Of a stretch of DNA of 64,000 nt, positions 34,461 through 43,085 are shown piece after piece. The stretch is from NCBI RefSeq assembly GCF_025751535.1, contig NZ_JAOWLC010000005.1, forward strand, positions 124,001 to 188,000, in the 5' to 3' direction. Every line of letters begins with the position of its first letter. The first letter of the stretch is position 1. The notes beneath the pieces were generated by a model. That model was given only the letters and a program-made list of their open reading frames with translations, was not told where the DNA came from and searched no databases. This DNA is from Lentibacter sp. XHP0401 (GTDB lineage Bacteria > Pseudomonadota > Alphaproteobacteria > Rhodobacterales > Rhodobacteraceae). A program made the translations under genes and the position numbers.

Positions 34461-36607
34461 GATACATTCCCCGATAGGCGCAGGCGCTTGGCGTCGCGGC
34501 GGGTTTGTAGAGCTGTAACAATACGTGCACGCAATCCGGAGCGCCACTTTTCAAAACCGCTTGGGTTATGCACAACATCCGCCTGATAAAAGGAAGGGCA
34601 GAGCACTGCCGTATCGGCAACTTCTCCACAGTTGCCGCAGCCCACACAAGTTTGGTCAATGTGCGCGACAGGATCATCGCGCAGCGGATCATCCAGCGTT
34701 TTGAGCGACAAGGACGGGCAGCCAGACAACCGCATACAGGCGTGATCACCTGTGCAAACATCGCTATCCACACCAAAACGCGGCACGTCCACACGGCGGC
34801 CATCCTTGATCGCTTTGGCACGCAAAGGCTTTTCTCGGCGCTGTTTGTTGAGCATACACTCAGAGGAAGCCACAATCACTTTGGGGCCGTCATAATCTGT
34901 TGTCAGGGCTTCGTGCAGAACTTCGCGTAGCTTGCCCACATCATAGGTGCGATCAATCTGACGAATCCACTTCACGCCAACTCCCTCAAGCGCTTTGGAA
35001 ATCGGATTGTTCGTCGATTTGGTGTCGTTGTCTGCACGCGATGACAACACGTCCTGACCGCCTGTCGCCGCCGAGTAATAATTATCAACAATAACGGCAA
35101 CAGAATCCGATTTGTTGAACACCATATTACCGATCGAGCTACTAAGCCCGTTGTGCCAAAAACCGCCATCACCCAACATGGAAATCGCGCGTCGTTCACC
35201 ACCGCCGTCAAATGCGGCGTTGGATGCGGGGCCGAGCCCGTAACCCATCGTTGCGCCGCCAATTTCAAACGGGGGCAAAGAACCGAACAAATGACAGCCA
35301 ATATCACCGGTAATTTGGTGCTTGCCCAACTCTTCTTGGGTTAATTTCATCGCAGCAAAAATAGGCCGCTCAGGACACCCGGTGCAGAACCCGGGCGGGC
35401 GGATCGGCACGGTTTTACTTAGGTCGGGAATTGCAGGAGCGTCCATATTCGGTGCGCGGATGTGATCTGGCAGCATATCTGGCGCTGCTTGTTTGAGAAA
35501 TGCAGTCACCCCGTCAAGCATCACTTGCCCCGTGTATTCACCGGCCATTGGCAATACATCTTTGCCATGTAGCTTAACACTCCGCCCGGCCTTGTAGAGA
35601 AAGCTGCCAAGCTGCTGTTCGATGTGGTCAGGCTGGCCTTCTTCCACAATCATCACATGATCCTTGCCCTCGCAGAAGGCATCAAACTCGGATTGAACGA
35701 TCGGATAGGTAACATTCAGCACATAAAGTGGGATGTCAGTATTTCCGAAAGCATCTGCAAGGCCAAGGCGCTGCAACGCACGGATTACGCCGTTGTACAT
35801 GCCTCCTTGCAGGACGATGCCAATCGGGGCATCTGCGGGGCCGAAATGTTCGTTCAATTTATTATCAACAATAAATTTTTCAGCATCGGGCCAGCGGTTG
35901 TTGATCTTGTCCTGTTCGTGAACATAGCTCCATGGCGGCAAAACCACCCGTTTAAAATCACTCTGCGGATTGGCAGCAGCATCCTTCACCGTCAGTTTCG
36001 GACGCTGGTTGTCTTTAGTTTGAAAACTGCCTGTCACATGACAAGCGCGAATGCGCACCATTAGCATGACAGGCGTGTTGGACGCTTCTGACAGCTCAAA
36101 CCCGTCTTTCACTGCCTTCGTGATCGAAGGCAAGTTGGGACGCGGATCAAGCATCCAGAACTGCGATTTCATAGCAAATCCGTGGCTGCGCTCCTGCATA
36201 ATGGACGAGCCCTCACCATAATCCTCACCCACAATAATCAGAGCGCCACCTGTCACACCGGAAGAGCTTAGGTTGGCAATGGCATCAGAGGCAACGTTGA
36301 CGCCAACGGGGCCTTTGAAGGTTACGGCGCCGCGGATTGGATAATGCACGGAGGCCGCCAGCATGGCCGCCGCCGCGGCTTCAGATGCGTTGGCTTCGAA
36401 CCGTACGCCAAGTTCTCCCATCAAATCCTCTGCATCGGCCAGAACGTCCATCAGATGCGAAATCGGTGCGCCCTGATACCCCCCCACATAACCAACGCCA
36501 TTTTCCAAAAGCGCTTTGGTGATTGCGAGAATACCCTCGCCAGTGAACGTGTCGCCGTCACCTTTACGCAGATGTTCGACTTCGGCTTTAAATGATCGTT
36601 CTGCCAT
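34457..36607 (-). CDS. iorA: Indolepyruvate ferredoxin oxidoreductase-type alpha subunit (IorA-like)
   Basis: A 716-aa TPP-dependent oxidoreductase. The N-terminal pyrimidine-binding domain (about 30-200) begins with VGYVGGYQGAPISHLMDVL. The central TPP domain has GFCTGCPERPIF (about 390) and the GDGGFWHNGLSSSIGNM TPP/Mg motif (about 480). The C-terminal part holds two [4Fe-4S] ferredoxin motifs, CTGDHACMRLSGCP and CVGCGNCGEVADTAVLCP (about 625-680). It is led by the marR gene nine bases upstream on the same strand. The substrate is inferred from the operon across the promoter, which ends in isatin hydrolysis. Confidence 0.88.
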   Translation of the reverse strand: MAERSFKAEVEHLRKGDGDTFTGEGILAITKALLENGVGYVGGYQGAPISHLMDVLADAEDLMGELGVRFEANASEAAAAAMLAASVHYPIRGAVTFKGPVGVNVASDAIANLSSSGVTGGALIIVGEDYGEGSSIMQERSHGFAMKSQFWMLDPRPNLPSITKAVKDGFELSEASNTPVMLMVRIRACHVTGSFQTKDNQRPKLTVKDAAANPQSDFKRVVLPPWSYVHEQDKINNRWPDAEKFIVDNKLNEHFGPADAPIGIVLQGGMYNGVIRALQRLGLADAFGNTDIPLYVLNVTYPIVQSEFDAFCEGKDHVMIVEEGQPDHIEQQLGSFLYKAGRSVKLHGKDVLPMAGEYTGQVMLDGVTAFLKQAAPDMLPDHIRAPNMDAPAIPDLSKTVPIRPPGFCTGCPERPIFAAMKLTQEELGKHQITGDIGCHLFGSLPPFEIGGATMGYGLGPASNAAFDGGGERRAISMLGDGGFWHNGLSSSIGNMVFNKSDSVAVIVDNYYSAATGGQDVLSSRADNDTKSTNNPISKALEGVGVKWIRQIDRTYDVGKLREVLHEALTTDYDGPKVIVASSECMLNKQRREKPLRAKAIKDGRRVDVPRFGVDSDVCTGDHACMRLSGCPSLSLKTLDDPLRDDPVAHIDQTCVGCGNCGEVADTAVLCPSFYQADVVHNPSGFEKWRSGLRARIVTALQTRRDAKRLRLSGNVS

Positions 36608-36616
36608 GACTGCCCC

Positions 36617-37078
36617 TTAAAAATCGTGTTTACGGATATTGCGCAACATTTTCTGCAAAGTGCCAATCAGCGCCGCCCGTTCGCTGTCTGAAATACCTTT
36701 GAACATCGCTTCGCTAGCGATGGCCATATGCGGCCATAAACGCGTATGAGCCGCGCGGCCGGCTTCGGTTAGAAAGACATGAAAAGCGCGGCCATCATCT
36801 TGGTTTGCCTTGCGCACAATCAACCCGTCTTTCTCCAGGCCATCCAGCGCACGACTAAGGGTGGACTGCTCCACCACCGCATACACCGCCAACTCACGGA
36901 TCAAGATACCATCATGAACCGACAGCACCGCAAGCGCCCGAAGTTTTGGCGTTGTCAGGCCCAGTGCTATGACCTCTGTGTGAAGCGCAGAATTGTAGCG
37001 CCCCATGATGCGGTTCATCAAGTATGGGACAAAGTTTTCGAGGCCGAGGGCATCGAGGTTTCTCGGTTCATTGCTCAT
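36617..37078 (-). CDS. MarR-family regulator 1
   Basis: A 153-aa winged-helix regulator. The recognition region is IRELAVYAVVEQSTLSRALD, followed by the wing IVRKANQDDGRAFHVFLTEAG with the family Asp-Gly-Arg tip; helices at both ends form the dimer. It is the first gene of a unit with iorA (gap of nine bases) and iorB. MarR proteins of this type are usually repressors released by an aromatic ligand. The adjoining site at 37100-37116 is a candidate operator. Confidence 0.9.
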   Translation of the reverse strand: MSNEPRNLDALGLENFVPYLMNRIMGRYNSALHTEVIALGLTTPKLRALAVLSVHDGILIRELAVYAVVEQSTLSRALDGLEKDGLIVRKANQDDGRAFHVFLTEAGRAAHTRLWPHMAIASEAMFKGISDSERAALIGTLQKMLRNIRKHDF

Positions 37079-37099
37079 GCAATTGGATTACCTAAAACA

Positions 37100-37116
37100 A
37101 TATGCGTTTGCAAATA
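37100..37116. promoter_or_regulatory. Candidate MarR operator in front of marR-iorAB
   Basis: ATATGCGTTTGCAAATA contains the imperfect palindrome TGC-GTTT-GCA. Its first ten bases (ATATGCGTTT) and a nearby GCAAA are shared with the site at 40109-40127 upstream of the TRAP operon. It lies 22 bases before the marR start. Confidence 0.45.
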
Positions 37117-37131
37117 AAATCAGCAAACCAC

Positions 37132-38445
37132 TTACATTTGTGAAGGCAGGAACAGAACGAGTGTCGGAAAGGCGAGCAGTAAAATCAATCTCAAAATATC
37201 CATTAACCAGAACGGTGTCACACCTTTAAAAATCGTACCGGTTGTCACGTCTCCGACAACACCTTTTAGCACAAAGACATTCAAACCGACGGGAGGTGTA
37301 ATGAGGCTGATTTCGGTCACCACGACAACAATGATACCAAACCAGACCGGATCAAACCCGAGACTGGTAACCAACGGAAAAAAGATTGGCACGGTCAGCA
37401 GCAACATTGACATACTCTCGAAAATACACCCCAGCGCAATGTAGATAAGGAGGATCAACCCCATCACGACCCAAGGCCCCATATCTAAAGCGGTCACAGC
37501 GGCCAAAAGCCCCTCGGGCAAGCCTGCAAGATTAACGAAGTTAGAGAATATCCAAGCCCCTATGAGCACCGCAAAAAGTGAGGCCGAGGTCAACGTCGTT
37601 TCTTCCATCACTTCGCGCATCCCGCGCCAACTGAGGCCACCACGTGCCAACGCAATCAGGAAGGCGCCTGCTGCACCCATTCCTGCGGCCTCCGTTGGAG
37701 AAAACGCCAAGTGAATTGGCCAGAAGTCCAATGCCCCGTAGAGACCGCCAATGACAAGCCCAAACAAAAGCAAGACTGCCCAAACATGACTGAGCGCGCC
37801 AAATCGGTCGCTCCAGCTTGACCGCGGGCCAGCAGGCCCGGCTTCAGGGTTGCGTACCACGGTAATTTTCACGGCGACCAGATACAGCAAGATTCCGAGG
37901 AACCCCGGAATAATGCCCGCGACAAAAAGCTGGCCAATAGAGGTTTCGGTCAATAGGCCGTAAATCACGAGAATAACTGACGGTGGTATCAGGATACCTA
38001 GTGTGCCACCTGCGGCAATAGAGGCTGTCGAAAGACTATCGGCGTAACCGTATTTACGCATTTCAGGCATCGCTACCTTGGACATGGTCGCCGCTGTCGC
38101 CAACGATGACCCACAGATCGCGGCAAAGCCACCACAGGCCACAATCGTTGCCATTGCCAATCCGCCGCGAAAATGCCCCAGAAAAGCGTTTGAAACGTTG
38201 TAAAGTTCGCGGCTGATACCTCCTTTGTTCACAAATAGTCCCATAAGGATAAAAAGCGGAATGACTGAAAGTCCGTAATCTTGTGAGGTGTCTATGATCA
38301 AACGACCTACTACCGATATGGCGGCTCGATAGCTGGTTTCATAAGCAAGGCCGACCATACCGACAAAACCCATAGCAAAGGCGATGGGAATACGCAGCAA
38401 CACGAGCAGGAAAACGGCGACAAAGCCGATGGCTGATTCAATCAT
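37132..38445 (-). CDS. dctM: TRAP transporter large permease (DctM)
   Basis: A 437-aa inner-membrane permease with about 12 hydrophobic helices. Family landmarks: FAMGFVGMVGLAYETS, VIPLFILMGLFVNKGGISRE, the CGGFAAICGSSLATAATMSKVAMPEM block (about residues 96-121; only quoted in part: GSSLATAATMSKVAMPEM) and ISLITPPVGLNVFVLKGV near the C-terminus. It overlaps dctQ by eight bases and lies downstream of dctP. TRAP carriers import carboxylates, using a sodium gradient; aryl acids fit the neighbourhood. Confidence 0.93.
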   Translation of the reverse strand: MIESAIGFVAVFLLVLLRIPIAFAMGFVGMVGLAYETSYRAAISVVGRLIIDTSQDYGLSVIPLFILMGLFVNKGGISRELYNVSNAFLGHFRGGLAMATIVACGGFAAICGSSLATAATMSKVAMPEMRKYGYADSLSTASIAAGGTLGILIPPSVILVIYGLLTETSIGQLFVAGIIPGFLGILLYLVAVKITVVRNPEAGPAGPRSSWSDRFGALSHVWAVLLLFGLVIGGLYGALDFWPIHLAFSPTEAAGMGAAGAFLIALARGGLSWRGMREVMEETTLTSASLFAVLIGAWIFSNFVNLAGLPEGLLAAVTALDMGPWVVMGLILLIYIALGCIFESMSMLLLTVPIFFPLVTSLGFDPVWFGIIVVVVTEISLITPPVGLNVFVLKGVVGDVTTGTIFKGVTPFWLMDILRLILLLAFPTLVLFLPSQM

Positions 38446-38944
38446 ATTGGGAAACCAGAGTTTGTGGAGCGAAAATATGTAGAAATGCGCGCCCGATCAG
38501 CGCGACAGCCGTAAGATATGTCATCACAGCAACGAAATAAGCAACGTAATATGTGGGAATTTGAAGATACTCGGTAACATCACCATAGCTTTTGGCACGC
38601 ACCGCTAGATCAACAATGCGCCCCGCAGGCCACCAGAGCATTGCAGCACATGCAAGAGCTACGAGTGCATCACGCACACGCTCAAGCCGGAATTTCCGAA
38701 ACGGTCCATCGAGCAAATCAACTGCAATATGTTGGTTTCTGGCAGACAAAACCGGCAACGCGGCAAAGACAATCAATGCGATCCCCATGCGGATCAATTC
38801 TGTCGCGGCCTCGATCGGTGCATTGAAGATCGAACGCATCAGTACGTCGGCAAAGGTCAGGCACATCAGGGCAAAAAGCGCCATCGACGCGATAAACATC
38901 GGCAACTGCGATAGTGCTTTTAGAAACAGTATGACAGGCGGCAT
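38438..38944 (-). CDS. dctQ: TRAP transporter small permease (DctQ)
   Basis: A 168-aa four-helix membrane protein. The ATG at 38944 (MPPVILFLKAL) has AAGGATAG upstream, and earlier in-frame starts are not preferred. Motifs: FADVLMRSIFNAPIEAATEL (about residues 28-47) and HIAVDLL, both typical of the DctQ family. It bridges the binding protein and DctM. Confidence 0.85.
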   Translation of the reverse strand: MPPVILFLKALSQLPMFIASMALFALMCLTFADVLMRSIFNAPIEAATELIRMGIALIVFAALPVLSARNQHIAVDLLDGPFRKFRLERVRDALVALACAAMLWWPAGRIVDLAVRAKSYGDVTEYLQIPTYYVAYFVAVMTYLTAVALIGRAFLHIFAPQTLVSQYD

Positions 38945-38977
38945 AGAGCTATCCTTACGGGTAATGATGTAAAGAAA

Positions 38978-39005
38978 CAGGCGTGCCATTGACGCGACAC
39001 GCCTG
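38978..39005 (-). terminator. Hairpin between dctP and dctQ
   Basis: CAGGCGTG (38978-38985) pairs with CACGCCTG (38998-39005) across a 12-base loop; on the minus strand it is followed by TTTCTTTACA. A weak terminator or attenuator that would leave dctP mRNA in excess. Confidence 0.6.
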
Positions 39006-39020
39006 AATATCATGTGAGCC

Positions 39021-40043
39021 TCAGTTGCCGGATTCGGCCGCCATGTCCTTAACGATCATCTCATAAGCCGCTTGCCCATCGACGCCAGCTTCAGTCACTT
39101 CGCCAATAATTTTGGCGCGCACTTTTTCGGCAATCAACGCAAAAGCAGCTTGGTCTTCAGCGCTGGCAGTAACGATTTTGTTGTCGCCCGCTTCCAAGGT
39201 TAGTTTGCGCGCAGCGACATCGCTATCATCCCATACAGCACCCATCATCCGCGAGGCCGTTTCGCCAAAAACCTTACTATCGAGGGCTGTTTGCACATCT
39301 GCCGGCAGGCTATCAAACTTTTCCTGGCTCATGATCACAGAAAAAGACCCCCGATAAAAACCGCCAGGCATTTCATAAACGTTCTTGGCAACCTCGTTCA
39401 GCTTAAAACTGATCCGTTCGCCAAGGTTCATCGCAACAGCATCAGCTGCTCCAGAATCAAGTGTCTCATAGACCTTAGGGGCTGGCACCTGAATACCCAC
39501 CAAGCCGAGCTCTGCGCCAACATCCGCGGAAACACCACCACCTAGGCGTGTCTTCAAGCCGTTTAGGTCGGCCAAAGTATCCACCGCTTTATTAGAGTGT
39601 ATCTGGCCGGGGCCGTGTGTTGTCAAAGCAATAACTTTAACACCGCGATGCTCGTTCAAATCTTTCAGCATCGCATCATGAACGCGCCAATGGGCGACAG
39701 ATGCAGCTTCCGCATTTCCCTCATAGCCCGGGATTTCGATCAGCTTTGTTCCGACAAAACGTCCTGGTGTGTAACCATGGAATAGAATAGCGATATCTGC
39801 CACGCCATCAAGAACCAGATCCATCTGCGCAGGCGGAGAGGCCAACCCGTTTTTCAGCTCGGTTGTGATGCCACCGTCAGTTGCTTCGGCCATCATCGTA
39901 GTGAGCTGTGTAAACATCTCGGTATTAACAGGGTGGCTTGGCGGCAACCAAGTTGAAATAACGAGGTTGTCAGCAGCAAAGGCGCTGGACGCAGTTGTGA
40001 CCGCCAACGCAGCGCTGCCTAGAAAATTCGTAAGTTTGCCCAT
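39021..40043 (-). CDS. dctP: TRAP transporter substrate-binding protein (DctP)
   Basis: A 340-aa periplasmic protein from the ATG at 40043 with GGGAGA upstream. Signal peptide about residues 1-23 (ALAVTTASSAFA, cleaved before ADN). The family domain follows: VISTWLPPSHPVNTEMFTQL, LHTHG-equivalent IALTTHGPGQIHSN (about 152) and LNGLKTRLGGGVSADVGAEL, where the Arg that grips the carboxylate is expected. It leads the dctPQM operon. Confidence 0.9.
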   Translation of the reverse strand: MGKLTNFLGSAALAVTTASSAFAADNLVISTWLPPSHPVNTEMFTQLTTMMAEATDGGITTELKNGLASPPAQMDLVLDGVADIAILFHGYTPGRFVGTKLIEIPGYEGNAEAASVAHWRVHDAMLKDLNEHRGVKVIALTTHGPGQIHSNKAVDTLADLNGLKTRLGGGVSADVGAELGLVGIQVPAPKVYETLDSGAADAVAMNLGERISFKLNEVAKNVYEMPGGFYRGSFSVIMSQEKFDSLPADVQTALDSKVFGETASRMMGAVWDDSDVAARKLTLEAGDNKIVTASAEDQAAFALIAEKVRAKIIGEVTEAGVDGQAAYEMIVKDMAAESGN

Positions 40044-40108
40044 AAGATCGTTCTCCCGTTGATCATTCTCTGCCCTATCAGGCCGTTCGCCGGACTCAGC
40101 AGAAATTA

Positions 40109-40127
40109 TATGCGTTTTCATGCAAAC
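40109..40127. promoter_or_regulatory. Candidate regulator site upstream of dctP
   Basis: ATATGCGTTTTCATGCAAAC carries a near-perfect inverted repeat, GTTTTCATGCAAAC (40114-40127), in which GTTT-x-CATG-x-AAAC is symmetric except for one pair. It shares ATATGCGTTT with the site before marR-iorAB, suggesting one regulator for both units. Confidence 0.45.
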
Positions 40128-40172
40128 ACATCTTTTTGCTTTTGCAAACTGTTTTCTTTTCAGAAACGAAGT

Positions 40173-40652
40173 TCAGTTTTTCCCGTCGCGCTTTACTTCG
40201 AGTGCTTCGAGCAGAGAATGCAAAGCCGTTTTTAAATGCCTGCCATCACTGTCATTGAGCTGTGCAAGCAAATATGTTTCATGGCGCCGGGCGTCGGGAA
40301 CAAGACTGCTGACCAGAGAGCGTCCTTCATCGCTGAGATAGACCCGGACACGGCGGCCATCATTCGGATCACCTTTACGGGAGACCAGACCCCGTTCTTC
40401 CATCTGTATAATGATGCGAGTGAGACGGGACTGCTCCGCCAAGGCAATACGCGCAAGCTGGGTGATCATCGCTCCATCGTTGTCATACAAGCAAGCAAGA
40501 ACACGCCACTCAGGAACTCGCAGCCCTGCCTGACGCACCTGTGCGTGAAACTGGGCGCTCGCAGCTTCACTGGCAGCAGCCAAGAGATAAAGCAGATAAT
40601 CGTCAACAAACCCGGTCTCGGTGTCGATACTTTGCGTCTTAGATTGCTTCAA
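40173..40652 (-). CDS. MarR-family regulator 2
   Basis: A 159-aa winged-helix protein with recognition part LARIALAEQSRLTRIIIQME and the wing LVSRKGDPNDGRRVRVYLSD. It is divergent from the oxygenase operon with a 135-base gap holding a palindrome, and it also lies just upstream of the TRAP genes. In iad-type auxin loci a MarR protein represses the operon until IAA binds; here there are two MarR proteins, and which one binds the inducer is open. Confidence 0.9.
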   Translation of the reverse strand: MKQSKTQSIDTETGFVDDYLLYLLAAASEAASAQFHAQVRQAGLRVPEWRVLACLYDNDGAMITQLARIALAEQSRLTRIIIQMEERGLVSRKGDPNDGRRVRVYLSDEGRSLVSSLVPDARRHETYLLAQLNDSDGRHLKTALHSLLEALEVKRDGKN

Positions 40653-40751
40653 TGGCTTCCCTCGATCTGACCCCGATTTCGTCAGAACATGTCATGGCAG
40701 GTGCAAGTAAAGTCAATAAACTGCTTTATAAAAAACTTCTTGACCGAAACT

Positions 40752-40767
40752 ATATGAAAATTCATAT
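40752..40767. promoter_or_regulatory. Palindrome in the divergent marR2/oxygenase promoter
   Basis: ATATGAAAATTCATAT: seven-base half-sites (ATATGAA / TTCATAT) around an AA spacer, a perfect inverted repeat of the size bound by MarR dimers. It lies 20 bases before the reductase start, where a repressor would block transcription. The GGGAGG ribosome binding site follows. Confidence 0.6.
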
Positions 40768-40787
40768 TAATTGCGGGAGGTGACGAA

Positions 40788-41732
40788 ATGGCAAAAATTC
40801 AGGGTGTGATTCTGGCGGTAGAGCCTTTGACAGACCGCATAACGTCGCTGCACATTGGTGCAGTACAGGATGGGGCTCTGCCAAGCTACGAAGCTGGTGC
40901 ACATCTGGAGTTTGATTTGCCTAATGGGGAAACAAGAGCCTATTCGCTTGTTTCTTTCGATGCCAAATTTGATACGCCCGACAGCTACCTCGTTGCCGTC
41001 CAACGTGAATATGACGGCAAAGGCGGATCAAAATACATGCACGGGCTCCGTGTTGGTGATGTTGTCACCTTTAGTCCACCCAAAAATGATTTTCCGCTCA
41101 ACACATCTGCTCCCGCGGTTCTTCTGGCGGGCGGTATTGGCATCACTCCGATGATCTCGATGGCCAGCGCCCTAAAAGTTGCGGAACAAGACTTCTCACT
41201 GATTTTCGCAGGGCGGACCGAGGCCGACATGGCCTTTTGCAGCAGACTGCGCGATGCGCTTGGAGACAAACTTCACCTTCATTTTGATGATCAATCGGGC
41301 ATCATCGATCTCGACAGCATCATTTCCAAACTTGGCGATGCACATCTCTATGTCTGCGGCCCTCGCAAAATGATCGATGTCGCGCGCGCCAAAGCAGATG
41401 GCGCGGATATCGCGCCGGAGCGCATCCACTTCGAGCTTTTCGAGGCTGCTGAAGCCGCAAGCGGAGACGTTCCATTTGAAGTGCAGATTAACGATGGAAC
41501 GGTATTCACAATCCCGGTTGGCAAAACAATTGTCGAGGTTCTGGAAGAAAACGACATTGATGTGATGTATGATTGCCAGCGTGGCGATTGTGGGATTTGT
41601 CAGTGCGATGTCTTGGCGGGAGTGCCCGATCACCGCGATGTTGTGTTGTCTCAAGCAGAGCGTGACGCAGGTGAGATCATGCAAATTTGCGTCAGCAGGG
41701 CAAAGTCCCCACGGCTGGTTCTGGATATTTAG
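40788..41732 (+). CDS. Oxygenase reductase (flavin / NAD / C-terminal [2Fe-2S])
   Basis: A 314-aa reductase of the phthalate-dioxygenase-reductase type, passing NAD(P)H electrons to the Rieske oxygenase. Order: flavin-binding barrel (RAYSLVS at 50-56), NAD domain (LLAGGIGITPMISM at 112-125; CGP at 200-202), plant-type [2Fe-2S] domain with Cys263, Cys268, Cys271 and Cys301 (CX4CX2CX29C). It is the first gene of the operon, with GGGAGG upstream. It lies next to the alpha and beta subunits, so a two-component (class IA) system without a separate ferredoxin is likely; its place in an iad-type set is inference. Confidence 0.9.
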   Translation: MAKIQGVILAVEPLTDRITSLHIGAVQDGALPSYEAGAHLEFDLPNGETRAYSLVSFDAKFDTPDSYLVAVQREYDGKGGSKYMHGLRVGDVVTFSPPKNDFPLNTSAPAVLLAGGIGITPMISMASALKVAEQDFSLIFAGRTEADMAFCSRLRDALGDKLHLHFDDQSGIIDLDSIISKLGDAHLYVCGPRKMIDVARAKADGADIAPERIHFELFEAAEAASGDVPFEVQINDGTVFTIPVGKTIVEVLEENDIDVMYDCQRGDCGICQCDVLAGVPDHRDVVLSQAERDAGEIMQICVSRAKSPRLVLDI

Positions 41733-41744
41733 GGAGAAGCGAGA

Positions 41745-43085
41745 ATGGCTAACTACACTGGAAATCCGACTGCAGCCGCAGCATTAGTGCAACCTCATCA
41801 AGTGCACCGCGATATCTATATAAATCAAGACATTTACGCGCTCGAAATGAAGCATGTGTTCGCAAATTCCTGGGTTTTTGTCGGACATGAAAGCCAGACA
41901 CCTGAAAAAGGCGATTACTTCGCCACGCAAATCGGCGATCAGCCCGTAATCCAAGTCCGCCATAAGCCTGACGACATTCATGTTCTGTATAACCGCTGCC
42001 CGCACAAAGGCACCAAGATCGTGATTGACCGGCAAGGCAATACTGGAAAATTCTTCCGCTGCCCTTATCACGCATGGTCGTTCAAGACTGACGGCTGTCT
42101 GCTCGCCATCCCTTTGAAAAAGGGCTATGAAGGCACGGGGCTTGAAAAAACCGACAGCGGAAAAGGCATGAAAGCCGTTGGTGCCGTGAAAAACTATCGC
42201 GGCTTTATTTTTGCACGTCTGGCAGAAGAAGGCATCAGCTTTGAAGATTTCTTCGGCGATAGCCTCAGTTCGCTTGATAACATGGTGGACCGCTCGCCCG
42301 AAGGGAGGCTCGAGGTTGTCGGCCAGCCGCTACGCTACTTGCATTATTGCAACTGGAAGATGCTGGTAGAGAACCAGACAGACACTTGCCATCCTATGGT
42401 AGCACATGAATCAAGCGCAGGCACGGCTGTCAAAATATATGAGGATTTAGACCTCCCCGCAGGCACGCCCAAGCCGGCCGCCATGGAGATCATCGCGCCA
42501 TTCATGTCACCCTATGAATTCTTCGAGGACATGGGCATCCGCACTTGGCCAAACGGGCATGGCCATACTGGCGTTCATCACTCAATCCACTCAGATTACT
42601 CTGCCATTCCCGGCTATGTTGAAGCAATGAGTGAGACCTACGGTGAGGAGAAGGCCAAAGCCATTCTGGACGAGAACCGGCACAACACGGTCTACTTCCC
42701 CAACATCATGATCAAGGGCCCGATCCAACAGTTACGCAACTTTATCCCACTGGCCGCCGACAAAACCATTGTGGAAAGCTATATCTACCGCCTTGTCGGC
42801 GCGCCAGATGAACTGACCGCGCGCACGGCAATGTATAACCGCATGATCAATGCTCCCACATCAATCGTCGGCCATGACGATTTGGAAATGTACGAACGTG
42901 CTCAAGAAGGTCTGCACGTCAATGGCATCGAATGGGTGAACATCCAGCGCCTGCTGGAAGAGAATGAGGACTTCTCGGAGGAAGCCGTATTGAACGGCAC
43001 GACCGAACGCCAGATGCGCAATCAATTCGACGCATGGCGCAAGTTTATGACATACGATTCAGAAAAACAGGAGGCAGCGGAATGA
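41745..43085 (+). CDS. iadD: Rieske ring-hydroxylating dioxygenase alpha subunit (IadD-like)
   Basis: A 446-aa catalytic subunit. Rieske cluster ligands are Cys85-Pro-His87 (CPHKGTK) and Cys106-x-x-His109 (CPYHAWSF). The mononuclear iron site has the His216-x4-His221 pair (CHPMVAHESS) with Asp213 nearby; the third ligand should be near DDLEMYERAQEGL late in the chain. Only 12 bases separate it from the reductase. Proposed reaction: cis-dihydroxylation of the indole C2-C3 bond of indole-3-acetate. Alpha-subunit families take many aromatic acids, so the substrate rests on the neighbours. The symbol follows published iadDE usage and is provisional. Confidence 0.88.
   Translation: MANYTGNPTAAAALVQPHQVHRDIYINQDIYALEMKHVFANSWVFVGHESQTPEKGDYFATQIGDQPVIQVRHKPDDIHVLYNRCPHKGTKIVIDRQGNTGKFFRCPYHAWSFKTDGCLLAIPLKKGYEGTGLEKTDSGKGMKAVGAVKNYRGFIFARLAEEGISFEDFFGDSLSSLDNMVDRSPEGRLEVVGQPLRYLHYCNWKMLVENQTDTCHPMVAHESSAGTAVKIYEDLDLPAGTPKPAAMEIIAPFMSPYEFFEDMGIRTWPNGHGHTGVHHSIHSDYSAIPGYVEAMSETYGEEKAKAILDENRHNTVYFPNIMIKGPIQQLRNFIPLAADKTIVESYIYRLVGAPDELTARTAMYNRMINAPTSIVGHDDLEMYERAQEGLHVNGIEWVNIQRLLEENEDFSEEAVLNGTTERQMRNQFDAWRKFMTYDSEKQEAAE

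Noticed and set aside
32922-36607. IorAB as an amino-acid (indolepyruvate) catabolism enzyme only
   Set aside because: Possible by family, but the gene position across from the isatin-forming operon makes an aryl-glyoxylate substrate a better fit. Kept as the alternative in the finding.
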